Source of the DNA: Solobacterium sp.
Lineage (GTDB): Bacteria > Bacillota_I > Bacilli_A > Erysipelotrichales > Erysipelotrichaceae
DNA: 12,063 nt
Direction: 5' to 3'
Assembly (NCBI GenBank): GCA_016284975.1
Contig: JAEEPV010000213.1
Coordinates: 1 to 12,063, forward strand
The notes under the pieces: generated by a model
Database searches by the model: none
What the model was told of the DNA's origin: nothing
Seen by the model: the letters and a program-made list of their open reading frames with translations, nothing else
Made by a program: the position numbers and the translations under genes
Part shown: positions 1 through 6,548 of the stretch, in pieces
Layout: every line of letters begins with the position of its first letter
How positions within the stretch are numbered: position 1 is the stretch's first letter

Positions 1-2
1 AC

Positions 3-377
3 CGCCACTGGAACAAAGACGATTTTTCTTCCGGTATATTGAGCGAGACTGATGTTACTCATATTCTGGCTTTTGGGAATTCCGCACAATATCAGAACGC
101 ATTAACAATGAGAATCCGAAAGGAAATGCCGTTCTATGCGGAAGATCAGGAAAAAGGGACCAGGCTAATGGGTATCATGGACTTTGTAGCATTTGGAGAT
201 GATGAGATCCTGCTGATTGATTTCAAAACCGATGCTGCGCCCATGGAAGAAATACGCAGGCGTTACAGCAATCAGCTCAGGATCTACCGCAGAGCACTCC
301 AGATACTGAAACCCGGCATCACGGTATCCGCTTTTGCCTGGAGTCTCCATAATAGTGAGGCAATTGAAATACAGTAA
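3..377 (+). CDS. addA: AddA, C-terminal nuclease end (partial, 5' end outside window)
   Basis: The frame is open from the window edge to a TAA at 375-377, so this is the last 124 residues of a larger protein; the internal TTG at 39 is not a credible start. The visible part carries the PD-(D/E)XK nuclease signature of RecB/AddA-type enzymes in order: a conserved Glu in RKEMPF, the GIMDF motif with its Asp, DFKTD with the catalytic Asp and Lys, then RRRYSNQLRIYRRAL matching the family's RY..QL..Y..A helix. AddA is the helicase-nuclease subunit of AddAB, which resects double-strand breaks and stops at Chi sites in Bacillota. The C-terminal end after the nuclease core has the usual length. The helicase part and an addB partner would lie to the left, outside the window. 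A RecB-family nuclease of another type is possible, but the motif order fits AddA best. Confidence 0.85.
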   Translation, partial: RHWNKDDFSSGILSETDVTHILAFGNSAQYQNALTMRIRKEMPFYAEDQEKGTRLMGIMDFVAFGDDEILLIDFKTDAAPMEEIRRRYSNQLRIYRRALQILKPGITVSAFAWSLHNSEAIEIQ

Positions 378-468
378 CGGTTGTTTGAAGAATCGTTTCA
401 AAACCAGGATGTAAATTATTTTGCATTCACTGAGAAACATTAAATACTCAGTTAATTTCAAAAATCAT

Positions 469-529
469 AAAAGCAGTGAGGCTGCAGCGGGATCATATCA
501 GCTGATCACTGCTCAGCTTCACTGCTTTT
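469..529. terminator. Two-way terminator between addA and the convergent operon
   Basis: Sixteen-base arms at 469-484 (AAAAGCAGTGAGGCTG) and 514-529 (CAGCTTCACTGCTTTT) pair with one mismatch. They enclose a smaller inverted repeat, GATCA at 491-495 with TGATC at 503-507. The right arm runs into T525-530 for the plus direction, and the A-run of the left arm gives a U-run in the minus direction. It therefore can stop addA and also the operon ending at 531. The stretch 378-468 before it holds nothing recognisable. Confidence 0.85.
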
Positions 530-530
530 T

Positions 531-1013
531 CTACTGTGAATTATCGTTCGGCACAAAGAACCGGATCAGATAATAGGCAGTCATTCCTATCATGATCAAT
601 GTGCCAACAATAAGCATGTAGTACCCGGCGGAGAGTTTGAAATAATCTTCCGGCTTAAAGAAACTGTCCAGCCCAGAAGCCTGAAGCAGATCTTTCGCCT
701 TTTTGTACTCATTCAGCGCCCGCATTGCTTTCGGCACAAACAGTGCAAAGAAGACGGCTCCACACACACTGTATCCAACTTTCGGTATTTTCGGAATCAC
801 GATTACCGCAATTGCCAGCAGACAAAGTATGCGTGTAATCATCACCTGCCGATCCAGAGAAAGATCGTGCAGATCAAACGGGTAGTTTAAACCAAACAGG
901 CTGAACCTTCCCACTTCCATAAAGGTTCCTGCTAACAGAATAACAGCGCCGATAATGGCCACAATTGCCGGTACCGAGAAAACATCCTTCCAGCTTTCCT
1001 GTTTGTTGTCCAC
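531..1013 (-). CDS. Small four-helix membrane protein, unknown function
   Basis: 160 residues starting at GTG (1011-1013) with an excellent ribosome binding site, GAGGAGGT at 1022-1029, eight bases upstream. Four hydrophobic segments are visible at about residues 14-34, 58-74, 79-95 and 128-152. A charged cytoplasm-like stretch (EYKKAKDLLQASGLDSFFKPEDYFK) lies between helices 3 and 4. No lipobox, zinc ribbon or catalytic motif is seen and I do not recognise the family. It is the last gene of a minus-strand operon behind the cyclase and M20 amidohydrolase (24-base gap to the M20 stop), and its stop at 531 abuts the terminator. The position might suggest a role in substrate handling for those enzymes, but nothing in the protein supports transport directly. 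Confidence 0.8.
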   Translation of the reverse strand: MDNKQESWKDVFSVPAIVAIIGAVILLAGTFMEVGRFSLFGLNYPFDLHDLSLDRQVMITRILCLLAIAVIVIPKIPKVGYSVCGAVFFALFVPKAMRALNEYKKAKDLLQASGLDSFFKPEDYFKLSAGYYMLIVGTLIMIGMTAYYLIRFFVPNDNSQ

Positions 1014-1037
1014 TATTGTCTACCTCCTCAGGCAGTT

Positions 1038-2303
1038 TTACCCGTTCAGATAATTCATATATTCCTCATATGTCATGTGAGGAACAAAATTCTTTTTCAC
1101 TTCTTCGACCTTTTCCGGATGTTCCAGAAGATCTGCGACAATTGATGCCAGCAGCTTGGACTGTACAATATAAATCTCTTCCGGATCACTGATCGCAAGA
1201 TCCTTGCCATGGATTGCTCCGGTAAATCCATTATATCCAAACTGGATAACCGGTTTGAACATACTGACATCGCCGACATCACCCGCCGCCGGGCTTGTCC
1301 CCTCATGATGGATCTGGTTTGGTTCCGCAAACTCTAGCATATGTTCATACACCACTTTATTCAGTGTTTCATCCTGATGGAGCGGCAGATAGCCTGGTGT
1401 ATCTTCTACTATCACACTGCCGCCGATCGCAGCCGCACAGCATTCTGCCGCATTGGTAACTCTGCGATTCAGATCGATCACAACATCCGGATTAACAGAG
1501 CGAACATAGCATTCATAAATCACTTTATCCGGAATCGAATTTACCGTATTGCCCCCATAAGCGATCATGCCATGGACCCTGACTACATCCTGATCCCGAA
1601 AGGTTTCTCTCAGCATGTTAACCGCATTGAGAAACAGCGCGCACTCATTCAGGGCATTGATTCCCTTATCCGGCAAAGCGGCCGCATGACTCGCCTTTCC
1701 GATGAAGGTGATTTTCTTGTATATAAATCCGCTTAATACAGATCCGACACTGAAGCGATATCCGGAACTGCCCATCGCATGGAAATGAAGTATAACATCC
1801 GGATCATCAAACAGGTGTTCCGCAAGCATGTTCTGTTTTCCGGAACAGTATCGTATCTTTCCTTCCTTCACCAGCCCTTTGCGGTATTCAATATCCGTGA
1901 ATTCTTCTGCCGGTGTAAAGAAAACTGTCACTTTTCCCGGAAGCTCCTTCATGGTTTCCTTCAGCGCCGTCAGTGCACCCACTGCGATCACAAGCTGCGT
2001 GGAATGCCCACATGCGTGTGCAGCACCGGTCTCTGGATCTGCACATGGATGTCCCGGTGTCGGGATCGCATCTAATTCAGCAATAATCCCGATATGCGGA
2101 CTGCCTTCACCAATCGATACTGAAAAACCAGTAATATCGAATTCCTGTTCAACTTTGATATCATGTCCTGCAAGCCATTCTTTCAGATGTGCCGCCGTTT
2201 TAAATTCCTTAAATCCGAGCTCCGGACAGGCAAACAGCGTTTCGCCAAGAGCCAGCAGTTCTTCACGATGATCATCAATATACTGAAACAGATTATTACT
2301 CAT
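1038..2303 (-). CDS. M20 family metallopeptidase/amidohydrolase (AbgB/M20D-like)
   Basis: 421 residues, ATG at 2301-2303 with AAGGAAGG at 2312-2319 eight bases upstream. This is a full-length M20-type zinc hydrolase. The metal-site motifs appear in order: ELDAIP (Asp78), HACGH at 96-100 (Cys98 and His100 as ligands), PAEE at 131-134 (Glu133/Glu134), HFHAM at 173-177, and GAIHGKDL with His365 near the C-terminus. The dimerisation/lid domain begins around GKASHAAALP. The Cys-type HACGH ligand pair and the insert between PAEE and HFHAM resemble the M20D/AbgB branch, which cleaves amide bonds of N-acyl amino acids, aminobenzoyl-glutamate or similar small amides. The usual Asp after HACGH is Ser here. 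It sits 27 bases after the cyclase gene and before a membrane protein. The exact substrate cannot be read from the sequence. Confidence 0.88.
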   Translation of the reverse strand: MSNNLFQYIDDHREELLALGETLFACPELGFKEFKTAAHLKEWLAGHDIKVEQEFDITGFSVSIGEGSPHIGIIAELDAIPTPGHPCADPETGAAHACGHSTQLVIAVGALTALKETMKELPGKVTVFFTPAEEFTDIEYRKGLVKEGKIRYCSGKQNMLAEHLFDDPDVILHFHAMGSSGYRFSVGSVLSGFIYKKITFIGKASHAAALPDKGINALNECALFLNAVNMLRETFRDQDVVRVHGMIAYGGNTVNSIPDKVIYECYVRSVNPDVVIDLNRRVTNAAECCAAAIGGSVIVEDTPGYLPLHQDETLNKVVYEHMLEFAEPNQIHHEGTSPAAGDVGDVSMFKPVIQFGYNGFTGAIHGKDLAISDPEEIYIVQSKLLASIVADLLEHPEKVEEVKKNFVPHMTYEEYMNYLNG

Positions 2304-2330
2304 AAGTGAAACCTTCCTTTTTCAATACCA

Positions 2331-2879
2331 TTATACTTCTGCGATCACTCTGCACGGCAATCCTGTAGCTCCGACCAGTTTCATAGGAAAGACATAAACC
2401 AAGCATTCATCTGCCATCTTAAGCACTTCAGTAAGTCCACATAAATTCTCTATCGCAAATACATTCCGGTCTGCACAAAACTGATCATACTCCGTATGTT
2501 CCTCTGCTCTGCGCATACCCGCAAAATCAAGTCCGATGATCGCAATCCGGCATTCCGTCAACGTTCGAATCAGATCTTTTGAAAGCTGCGGATGTCTGTG
2601 CCGATACAGTTCTGAACCATACTCATTCTTTTCAATGAAACCTGAGCAGAAAAGCACCGCCATTCCTTCTTCAATTCTCGTAAGATCAATATCTTCGACG
2701 GTGATCTCACGATCCGTAATACTTCTCACATCAAACAGGATCGCTTTCCGTCTTGCGTATTCCAGAGGAAAAACCCGATTCATTACATCGAAATGGGTTC
2801 CGATATGACCTCTCAGTTCCCCTTTGTTACCTTCTGTTAAAACGGCAATATTGGTTGCCAACGTCAAATCAATTAACAT
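2331..2879 (-). CDS. Cyclase family protein (kynurenine formamidase-like metal hydrolase)
   Basis: 182 residues. The frame stays open to 2972, but the start at ATG 2877-2879 is chosen because AAAGGAAGAG (2888-2897) stands eight bases before it and because the protein then begins with MLIDLT, the usual N-terminal strand of this family. The upstream extension overlaps the neighbour's terminator. The cyclase-family metal motif is clear: GHIGTHFD at residues 24-31, with His25, His29 and Asp31. The usual next element, Pro-x-His, is absent (VMNRVFPLEY follows), so one expected His ligand is missing or replaced. Members of this fold hydrolyse formamides, lactams or imides. It is the first gene of the cyclase-M20-membrane protein operon, which suggests that a ring-opened or deformylated product may be passed to the amidohydrolase. 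That link is inference. Confidence 0.82.
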   Translation of the reverse strand: MLIDLTLATNIAVLTEGNKGELRGHIGTHFDVMNRVFPLEYARRKAILFDVRSITDREITVEDIDLTRIEEGMAVLFCSGFIEKNEYGSELYRHRHPQLSKDLIRTLTECRIAIIGLDFAGMRRAEEHTEYDQFCADRNVFAIENLCGLTEVLKMADECLVYVFPMKLVGATGLPCRVIAEV

Positions 2880-2887
2880 ACAGACTA

Positions 2888-2897
2888 CTCTTCCTTT
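2888..2897 (-). promoter_or_regulatory. Ribosome binding site that sets the cyclase start
   Basis: Reads AAAGGAAGAG on the minus strand, eight bases before ATG 2879. No comparable site precedes the longer frame beginning near 2972, which would also start inside the adjoining terminator hairpin. Confidence 0.7.
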
Positions 2898-2960
2898 CAG
2901 AAAACGCATCGGTGTGATTTCGTTTCTTTGTCCCTGTTTCTGAACTTCTATTGCGGTGCC

Positions 2961-2990
2961 CGATAAAAACAAAAGGGCGCGAGCGCCCTT
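2961..2990 (-). terminator. Terminator of the DUF349 gene
   Basis: Perfect eight-base arms AAGGGCGC (2973-2980) and GCGCCCTT (2983-2990) with a two-base loop as written. On the minus strand the stem is followed by TTTTGTTTTTATC. It lies 13 bases after the stop of the 454-residue gene (3004), a standard rho-independent terminator. Confidence 0.9.
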
Positions 2991-3003
2991 GTTTCAAGAA
3001 TGA

Positions 3004-4368
3004 TCAACCAGCAATCTTGTCTTTTAAGGCACTGATTGCGTTCTCTATATCACTGATCTGTGACTTCTTGATGTAGATATCTTTTTCAAACCCTTCTTTC
3101 ATTGCAGGGGTTTCAGCTATTCCAATCCGGTATTCCAGATCCTCGAGCTGATTGTTCAGAGTCTTGAGACGTGCCTCTTTCTCCTCAAGCTCTGTCTGCA
3201 GCTTGGCTACTGCAATTGCCTTCTTGCCGGACCAGAATACTTCCTTGGCTTCATTAAACTCATTCCAGAGACGATCGTTTTCTTCGCGTCCGGAGTAACC
3301 GGCAGCTCTCCACTCAACATCGAGTGCCTTCATACGATCCGTATTTTCACGGGTATAGGATTCTTCAGCTGCGATCTTCTTTGCTTCTTCAATGAGTTTG
3401 TTCTTGGTATCGATGCTCTGCTTGAACTTTTCATTACGCTCATCAAAGAATTCCTTACGTTTCTTATAGAATTCATCGCGAACCGCATTGAACTCCTCCC
3501 AGAGGGTATCATCGAATTCACGTCCCGCAGAACCGGCAGCTTTCCAGTCACCGAACAATCCGTTCAGCTGATCTCCTGCCGCTTTCCAGTTCGAGACATT
3601 GGCAAGCAGATTCTTTGCGCTTTCGATAATCTGGGCCTTCTTTTCCTTTGCCGCAGCCCGGTTGGTATCCAGATTGTCAAAGAATTCCTTGCGGCGACGA
3701 TCAATATCTTTCTGAAGATCACTGATCTGCTTCGCAAATTCGCGATCCTTATCCTCTCCGGCAGAACCGATCTCCATCAGCTCTTCCCGAAGCTTTCCGG
3801 CAGCAGCCTTAGCTTCCTTGAAATTGGTAAGCTCTGCAATTGCCGCAATCTTATCAATAACAGCCTGCTTCGCAGCTGTATTATCACGGATTGCTTCTGC
3901 GCGGGGCGCATATTCTGCAAGTGCTCTTGCGAAACGCTTCTCAAGCTCCGCATCCTTTGGCGTATTCCAGTTCTTCATCGCATCCCATTCAGCTTTGATG
4001 GCATCAAGTTTTTCCTGTCCATCTTCACCTTCATAGTCACGGGCGATTTCTTCTGCATTCCGGCAAAGCGCCTGCTTCTGACGAAGCTGTTCTTCCATGA
4101 CGTTTACCGCATCATCTTTATATTCGGTTCCATACTCCGTTTCGCCGCCTTCCGCATTTGAATGTGTCCAGCTGAACATGGTATAGTCACCGCCGCAGTC
4201 AATACCGTACCAGCGTCCATGTCCGTCATTTTCGCCGTCTCTCGGTTCCACTGCATTTCCATCTGCGTCTTTTGCGCCGTAAAGAATCTCTACGACATAA
4301 CCGCCAAATGCTTTATGCTCTCTTCTTCTCTCCTTCAGCTTTTCGTCATTAAATACAGGTCTATTCAT
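3004..4368 (-). CDS. Tandem DUF349-repeat protein with novel N-terminal region
   Basis: 454 residues, ATG 4366-4368 preceded by AAGGGGG about six bases upstream. The ATG at 4371-4373 meets an immediate stop and is excluded. The body is helical, charged and repeated: WKAAGSAGREFDDTLWEEFN (275-294) and WRAAGYSGREENDRLWNEFN (353-372) are near copies. A weaker copy occurs around 196-216 and another around 128-148. Equivalent glycines at 201, 279 and 357 give a 78-residue period. This WK.aG....R..d..LW..F pattern followed by a basic helix is the DUF349 signature. Residues 1-85 form a different, Gly/Tyr/Trp-rich part that I do not recognise. Residues 385-454 are a coiled coil. There is no signal peptide, so it is probably cytoplasmic. 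It appears to be transcribed alone, with its own terminator. The molecular role of DUF349 proteins is not established, so no function is assigned. Confidence 0.85.
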   Translation of the reverse strand: MNRPVFNDEKLKERRREHKAFGGYVVEILYGAKDADGNAVEPRDGENDGHGRWYGIDCGGDYTMFSWTHSNAEGGETEYGTEYKDDAVNVMEEQLRQKQALCRNAEEIARDYEGEDGQEKLDAIKAEWDAMKNWNTPKDAELEKRFARALAEYAPRAEAIRDNTAAKQAVIDKIAAIAELTNFKEAKAAAGKLREELMEIGSAGEDKDREFAKQISDLQKDIDRRRKEFFDNLDTNRAAAKEKKAQIIESAKNLLANVSNWKAAGDQLNGLFGDWKAAGSAGREFDDTLWEEFNAVRDEFYKKRKEFFDERNEKFKQSIDTKNKLIEEAKKIAAEESYTRENTDRMKALDVEWRAAGYSGREENDRLWNEFNEAKEVFWSGKKAIAVAKLQTELEEKEARLKTLNNQLEDLEYRIGIAETPAMKEGFEKDIYIKKSQISDIENAISALKDKIAG

Positions 4369-4381
4369 TCCATTGCCCCCT

Positions 4382-4425
4382 TGAAATATCTAAAGAATAT
4401 TATTTCACATTTTTTCATAATGTGA
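4382..4425 (-). promoter_or_regulatory. AT-rich leader of the DUF349 gene with two overlapping inverted repeats
   Basis: Two seven-base inverted repeats are visible: TCACATT (4405-4411) with AATGTGA (4419-4425), and TGAAATA (4382-4388) with TATTTCA (4401-4407). They share bases 4405-4407, so the two hairpins could not form fully at once, and the second ends right against the AAGGGGG ribosome binding site. A possible minus-strand -10 (TAATAT) lies in the same stretch with only a weak GTCACA-like -35. The region could be a promoter/operator or a chance product of high AT content. Confidence 0.35.
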
Positions 4426-4447
4426 CTAATTAAATATAAATGCATGT

Positions 4448-5248
4448 TTACTGAACTGCGTATTCAAACAGCACGGTTTCGTGTTCTATGCCTTCCGCAT
4501 CTTTCTCATAAACCGATACGGTACGCGGTGTTACTTCGGCAGTCTCACTGTAACGGGTATACGACGTTTCCGTGACCTCATCCTTTGTACGAACGGTCAC
4601 TCGATAATAAGCTTCCTGTTCATTGTCTCCGACTTTCTGGATTTCCGGGTTTTCAAGAAGCTGTATATCAATCAGCTTTACACTGCCATTTTCAACGACC
4701 ATCGTCCGCAAGATGGAATATACCCCCTGTTTTACAAGACGGGAGAAATCATTATATATTCCTGGATTCAGTGCCTTCCCGTCTACAATGACAAACCATT
4801 GCAGATCGTCTGCTGCTTTCTGCGGATCTATCGTCATATCCGCATCTTTGATAGCTCCAAGTTCCCAGGCAACCTCATCGTCTCCGGTCCACCCTGCACA
4901 GGCATTGCCTTTCTGAAAATGAAAGGTAACACTGGCAGGAATGCCGCCGGCAGTCTCATATCCCTCCAGTGAAATATCACTGTCTTTCAGATAATAGTAG
5001 GTCTTTCCGTAGCACTTGGTTTCTTCTCCGGAATGAAGCGCATTTTCACTATCTTTTGCCAGCGCGTAGGCACTGCGCACACCGGAGAATGTCACACTGC
5101 TGTCTGTCTTTCCCGTAAACCAGGTACCAAACGGCACACGCCAGGTACGGTTAACATCATCCGTTCCCTTTACTGTGACAAACGGCATGAAATACAATGC
5201 CGCAAGAATCAATACAGCTGCTAAGATCCGCTTCAGCGTGCTGCTCAT
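4448..5248 (-). CDS. Membrane-anchored extracytoplasmic protein, unknown function
   Basis: 266 residues, ATG 5246-5248 overlapping the rpiB stop (ATGA), with GAGGGGC as ribosome binding site. One hydrophobic segment near the N-terminus (about residues 7-27, after SSTLKR) acts as an uncleaved signal anchor or a signal peptide. No Cys lies at its end, so it is not a lipoprotein. The rest is a soluble, beta-rich-looking domain with two parts: a SYTRYSETAEVTPR region at the C-terminal end, and a central part with KCYGKTYYYLKDSDI and a GNACAGWTG segment. I do not recognise the family. It is the last gene of an lgt-rpiB-orf266 operon, but no strong terminator follows before the DUF349 leader. The anchor and composition point to the outer face of the membrane. 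Confidence 0.75.
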   Translation of the reverse strand: MSSTLKRILAAVLILAALYFMPFVTVKGTDDVNRTWRVPFGTWFTGKTDSSVTFSGVRSAYALAKDSENALHSGEETKCYGKTYYYLKDSDISLEGYETAGGIPASVTFHFQKGNACAGWTGDDEVAWELGAIKDADMTIDPQKAADDLQWFVIVDGKALNPGIYNDFSRLVKQGVYSILRTMVVENGSVKLIDIQLLENPEIQKVGDNEQEAYYRVTVRTKDEVTETSYTRYSETAEVTPRTVSVYEKDAEGIEHETVLFEYAVQ

Positions 5249-5703
5249 TGAGCCCCTCTGTTCCGGCGTTCAATTTCCATGATCAGATCAACGCGGTGAG
5301 CATGCCTGCCGCCTTCAAACTGTGCATTCAGGAATTCTTCAATCAGAAGCTTTGCCGTCTCTGGACCAACCACACGGGCACCAAAGCACAGAATATTGCA
5401 GTTATTGTGCAAACGGGAATACCGGGCAGTATACGCGTCGGAGCAGACACAGGCACGGATCCCGTTAACCTTATTGCAGGCAAGACTAATGCCAAGACCT
5501 GTTCCGCAAACCGCAATACCCAGATCTGCATTGCCGCTCGCCACCATATTGGCAACCATTTCACCAATGACCGGATAATCCACCGCCTTTTCTTCGTCGG
5601 TCCCGACATTGATCACTTCATAGCCCTTTTCCTCAATGTAAGGAATCAGCTCCTTTTTCAACTGCACTGCACTATGATCATTTCCAAATACGATTTTCTT
5701 CAT
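5245..5703 (-). CDS. rpiB: Ribose-5-phosphate isomerase B
   Basis: 152 residues, full length for the RpiB/LacAB family. It interconverts ribose 5-phosphate and ribulose 5-phosphate in the non-oxidative pentose phosphate pathway, in the cytoplasm. Visible motifs: GNDHSA (7-12) with Asp9 and His10, VDYP (41-44), CGTGLGISLACNK (66-78) with the catalytic Cys66 and the phosphate-binding Thr68, and SRLHNNCNILCFGARVVG (96 onward) with the ring-opening His99. FEGGRHAHRVDLI follows near the C-terminus. The intact Cys66/His99 pair favours RpiB over the galactose-6-phosphate isomerase subunits LacA/LacB, and no lac pathway genes are nearby. An allose-6-phosphate isomerase remains a less likely alternative. 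The start ATG (5701-5703) lies six bases after the lgt stop, and the stop overlaps the next start, so the three genes are probably co-transcribed. Confidence 0.93.
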   Translation of the reverse strand: MKKIVFGNDHSAVQLKKELIPYIEEKGYEVINVGTDEEKAVDYPVIGEMVANMVASGNADLGIAVCGTGLGISLACNKVNGIRACVCSDAYTARYSRLHNNCNILCFGARVVGPETAKLLIEEFLNAQFEGGRHAHRVDLIMEIERRNRGAQ

Positions 5704-5709
5704 AATCTT

Positions 5710-6465
5710 TTAACCTGCTTTCTTCTCCTTGTTCCGGGAAACATATATTACGATCAGTCCTGCGATCATCATAAATATCGAAATGAACTGCGAAGTGGAT
5801 AATCCAAATAAGAAGCCTCTGGCTTCATCACCACGGAAGTATTCGATAATGAACCGACCGACGGCATAAAGAACCAGATAAAGACCGGCGGTCATCGACC
5901 GTGTTTTCTCATTACAGTAAGTTTTGTAAAGAATATAGAACAGTACGAAATCTCCGAAGGAAGAGATCAGCTGTGTTGGAATCAGTTTAACACCTGCCGG
6001 CGCAAGGGAACCTTCCGGGAACACCACACCAAGTCCTGTTGTTTCCTTGCCATAGCAGCATCCTGCAAAAAAGCAGCCGATTCTGCCGAATCCCTGTGCC
6101 AGCGCAACTGCCGGCAGCATCAGATTTGCATATGCCGGAAATGACAGCTTTCTGAATTTGCACCACAGCCATCCTCCCAGAAGACCGCCTAAAATTCCTC
6201 CATAGACAACCCAGCCGTCCGCACCAAGATAGGCCATCGGATTCTTCAGAAACGCATTCCAGTTTGTCAGTATATAAACGATCTTACTTCCAAGAAAACC
6301 TGAGATCAGGCACACAAACACAAGATTATCTACTTCATTCGGATCCAGTCCATATTTTCTTGCCATGCGTTCTCCATAGAAAAACGCCATCAGGATCCCT
6401 ATCGCTATCATCACTCCATATCCATGAATCGTAAAAGACCCAATTCTTAACCAATCATTAAACAT
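5710..6465 (-). CDS. lgt: Prolipoprotein diacylglyceryl transferase homologue (divergent Lgt)
   Basis: 251 residues. The start at ATG 6463-6465 is preferred: GGAGG lies just upstream (6470-6474), and the protein then opens with MFNDWLRIGSFTIHGYG, the normal Lgt N-terminus. The longer open frame to 6552 translates the terminator hairpin of the upstream gene. About seven membrane helices are present. Lgt transfers diacylglycerol from phosphatidylglycerol to the lipobox Cys of prolipoproteins. The C-terminal IIEYFRGDEARGFLFG...TSQ block and the HGYG entry motif are typical. The active-site regions are the variant form: VVYGGILGG with Tyr88 where classical Lgt has His, and GRIGCFFAGCCYG (127-139) instead of GR.GNF.N.E..G. 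This variant is common among clostridial homologues annotated as Lgt. Whether it is the cell's main Lgt cannot be told here. Confidence 0.85.
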   Translation of the reverse strand: MFNDWLRIGSFTIHGYGVMIAIGILMAFFYGERMARKYGLDPNEVDNLVFVCLISGFLGSKIVYILTNWNAFLKNPMAYLGADGWVVYGGILGGLLGGWLWCKFRKLSFPAYANLMLPAVALAQGFGRIGCFFAGCCYGKETTGLGVVFPEGSLAPAGVKLIPTQLISSFGDFVLFYILYKTYCNEKTRSMTAGLYLVLYAVGRFIIEYFRGDEARGFLFGLSTSQFISIFMMIAGLIVIYVSRNKEKKAG

Positions 6466-6469
6466 ATAG

Positions 6470-6487
6470 CCTCCAACGCATATTATA
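6470..6487 (-). promoter_or_regulatory. lgt ribosome binding site and possible -10 box
   Basis: GGAGG at 6470-6474 stands four bases before ATG 6465, a slightly short but usable spacing that supports this start. A perfect TATAAT is read on the minus strand at 6482-6487, but no good -35 lies 16-18 bases upstream, and the resulting transcript would begin almost at the GGAGG. The promoter call is therefore weak, while the ribosome binding site is more secure. Confidence 0.4.
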
Positions 6488-6499
6488 AAAGGAATACTC

Positions 6500-6541
6500 T
6501 TCGAAAGAAAAGAAAAGAACCCGGGAGTTCTCACTCCCGGG
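6500..6541 (-). terminator. Terminator of the DUF308 gene
   Basis: Perfect nine-base arms CCCGGGAGT (6520-6528) and ACTCCCGGG (6533-6541) with a four-base loop. On the minus strand the stem is followed by the T-rich run TTCTTTTCTTTTCTTTCG. It lies directly after the DUF308 stop at 6549 and shows that lgt starts downstream of it. Confidence 0.9.
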
Positions 6542-6548
6542 ACAAGAA

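Noticed and set aside
429..452. Small inverted repeat ACTGAG/CTCAGT after addA
   Set aside because: Only six base pairs with a 12-base AT-rich centre and no run of T; the strong terminator follows at 469-529.
1341..2271. Several plus-strand open frames inside the M20 amidohydrolase
   Set aside because: They lie antisense to a full-length conserved enzyme and their translations show no family features.
2880..2972. N-terminal extension of the cyclase protein (31 codons)
   Set aside because: It begins at the DUF349 terminator and runs through the good ribosome binding site of the shorter start.
4481..4972. Plus-strand 163-codon frame opposite the membrane-anchored protein
   Set aside because: No ribosome binding site, and the minus-strand frame has a signal anchor, a ribosome binding site and operon overlap.
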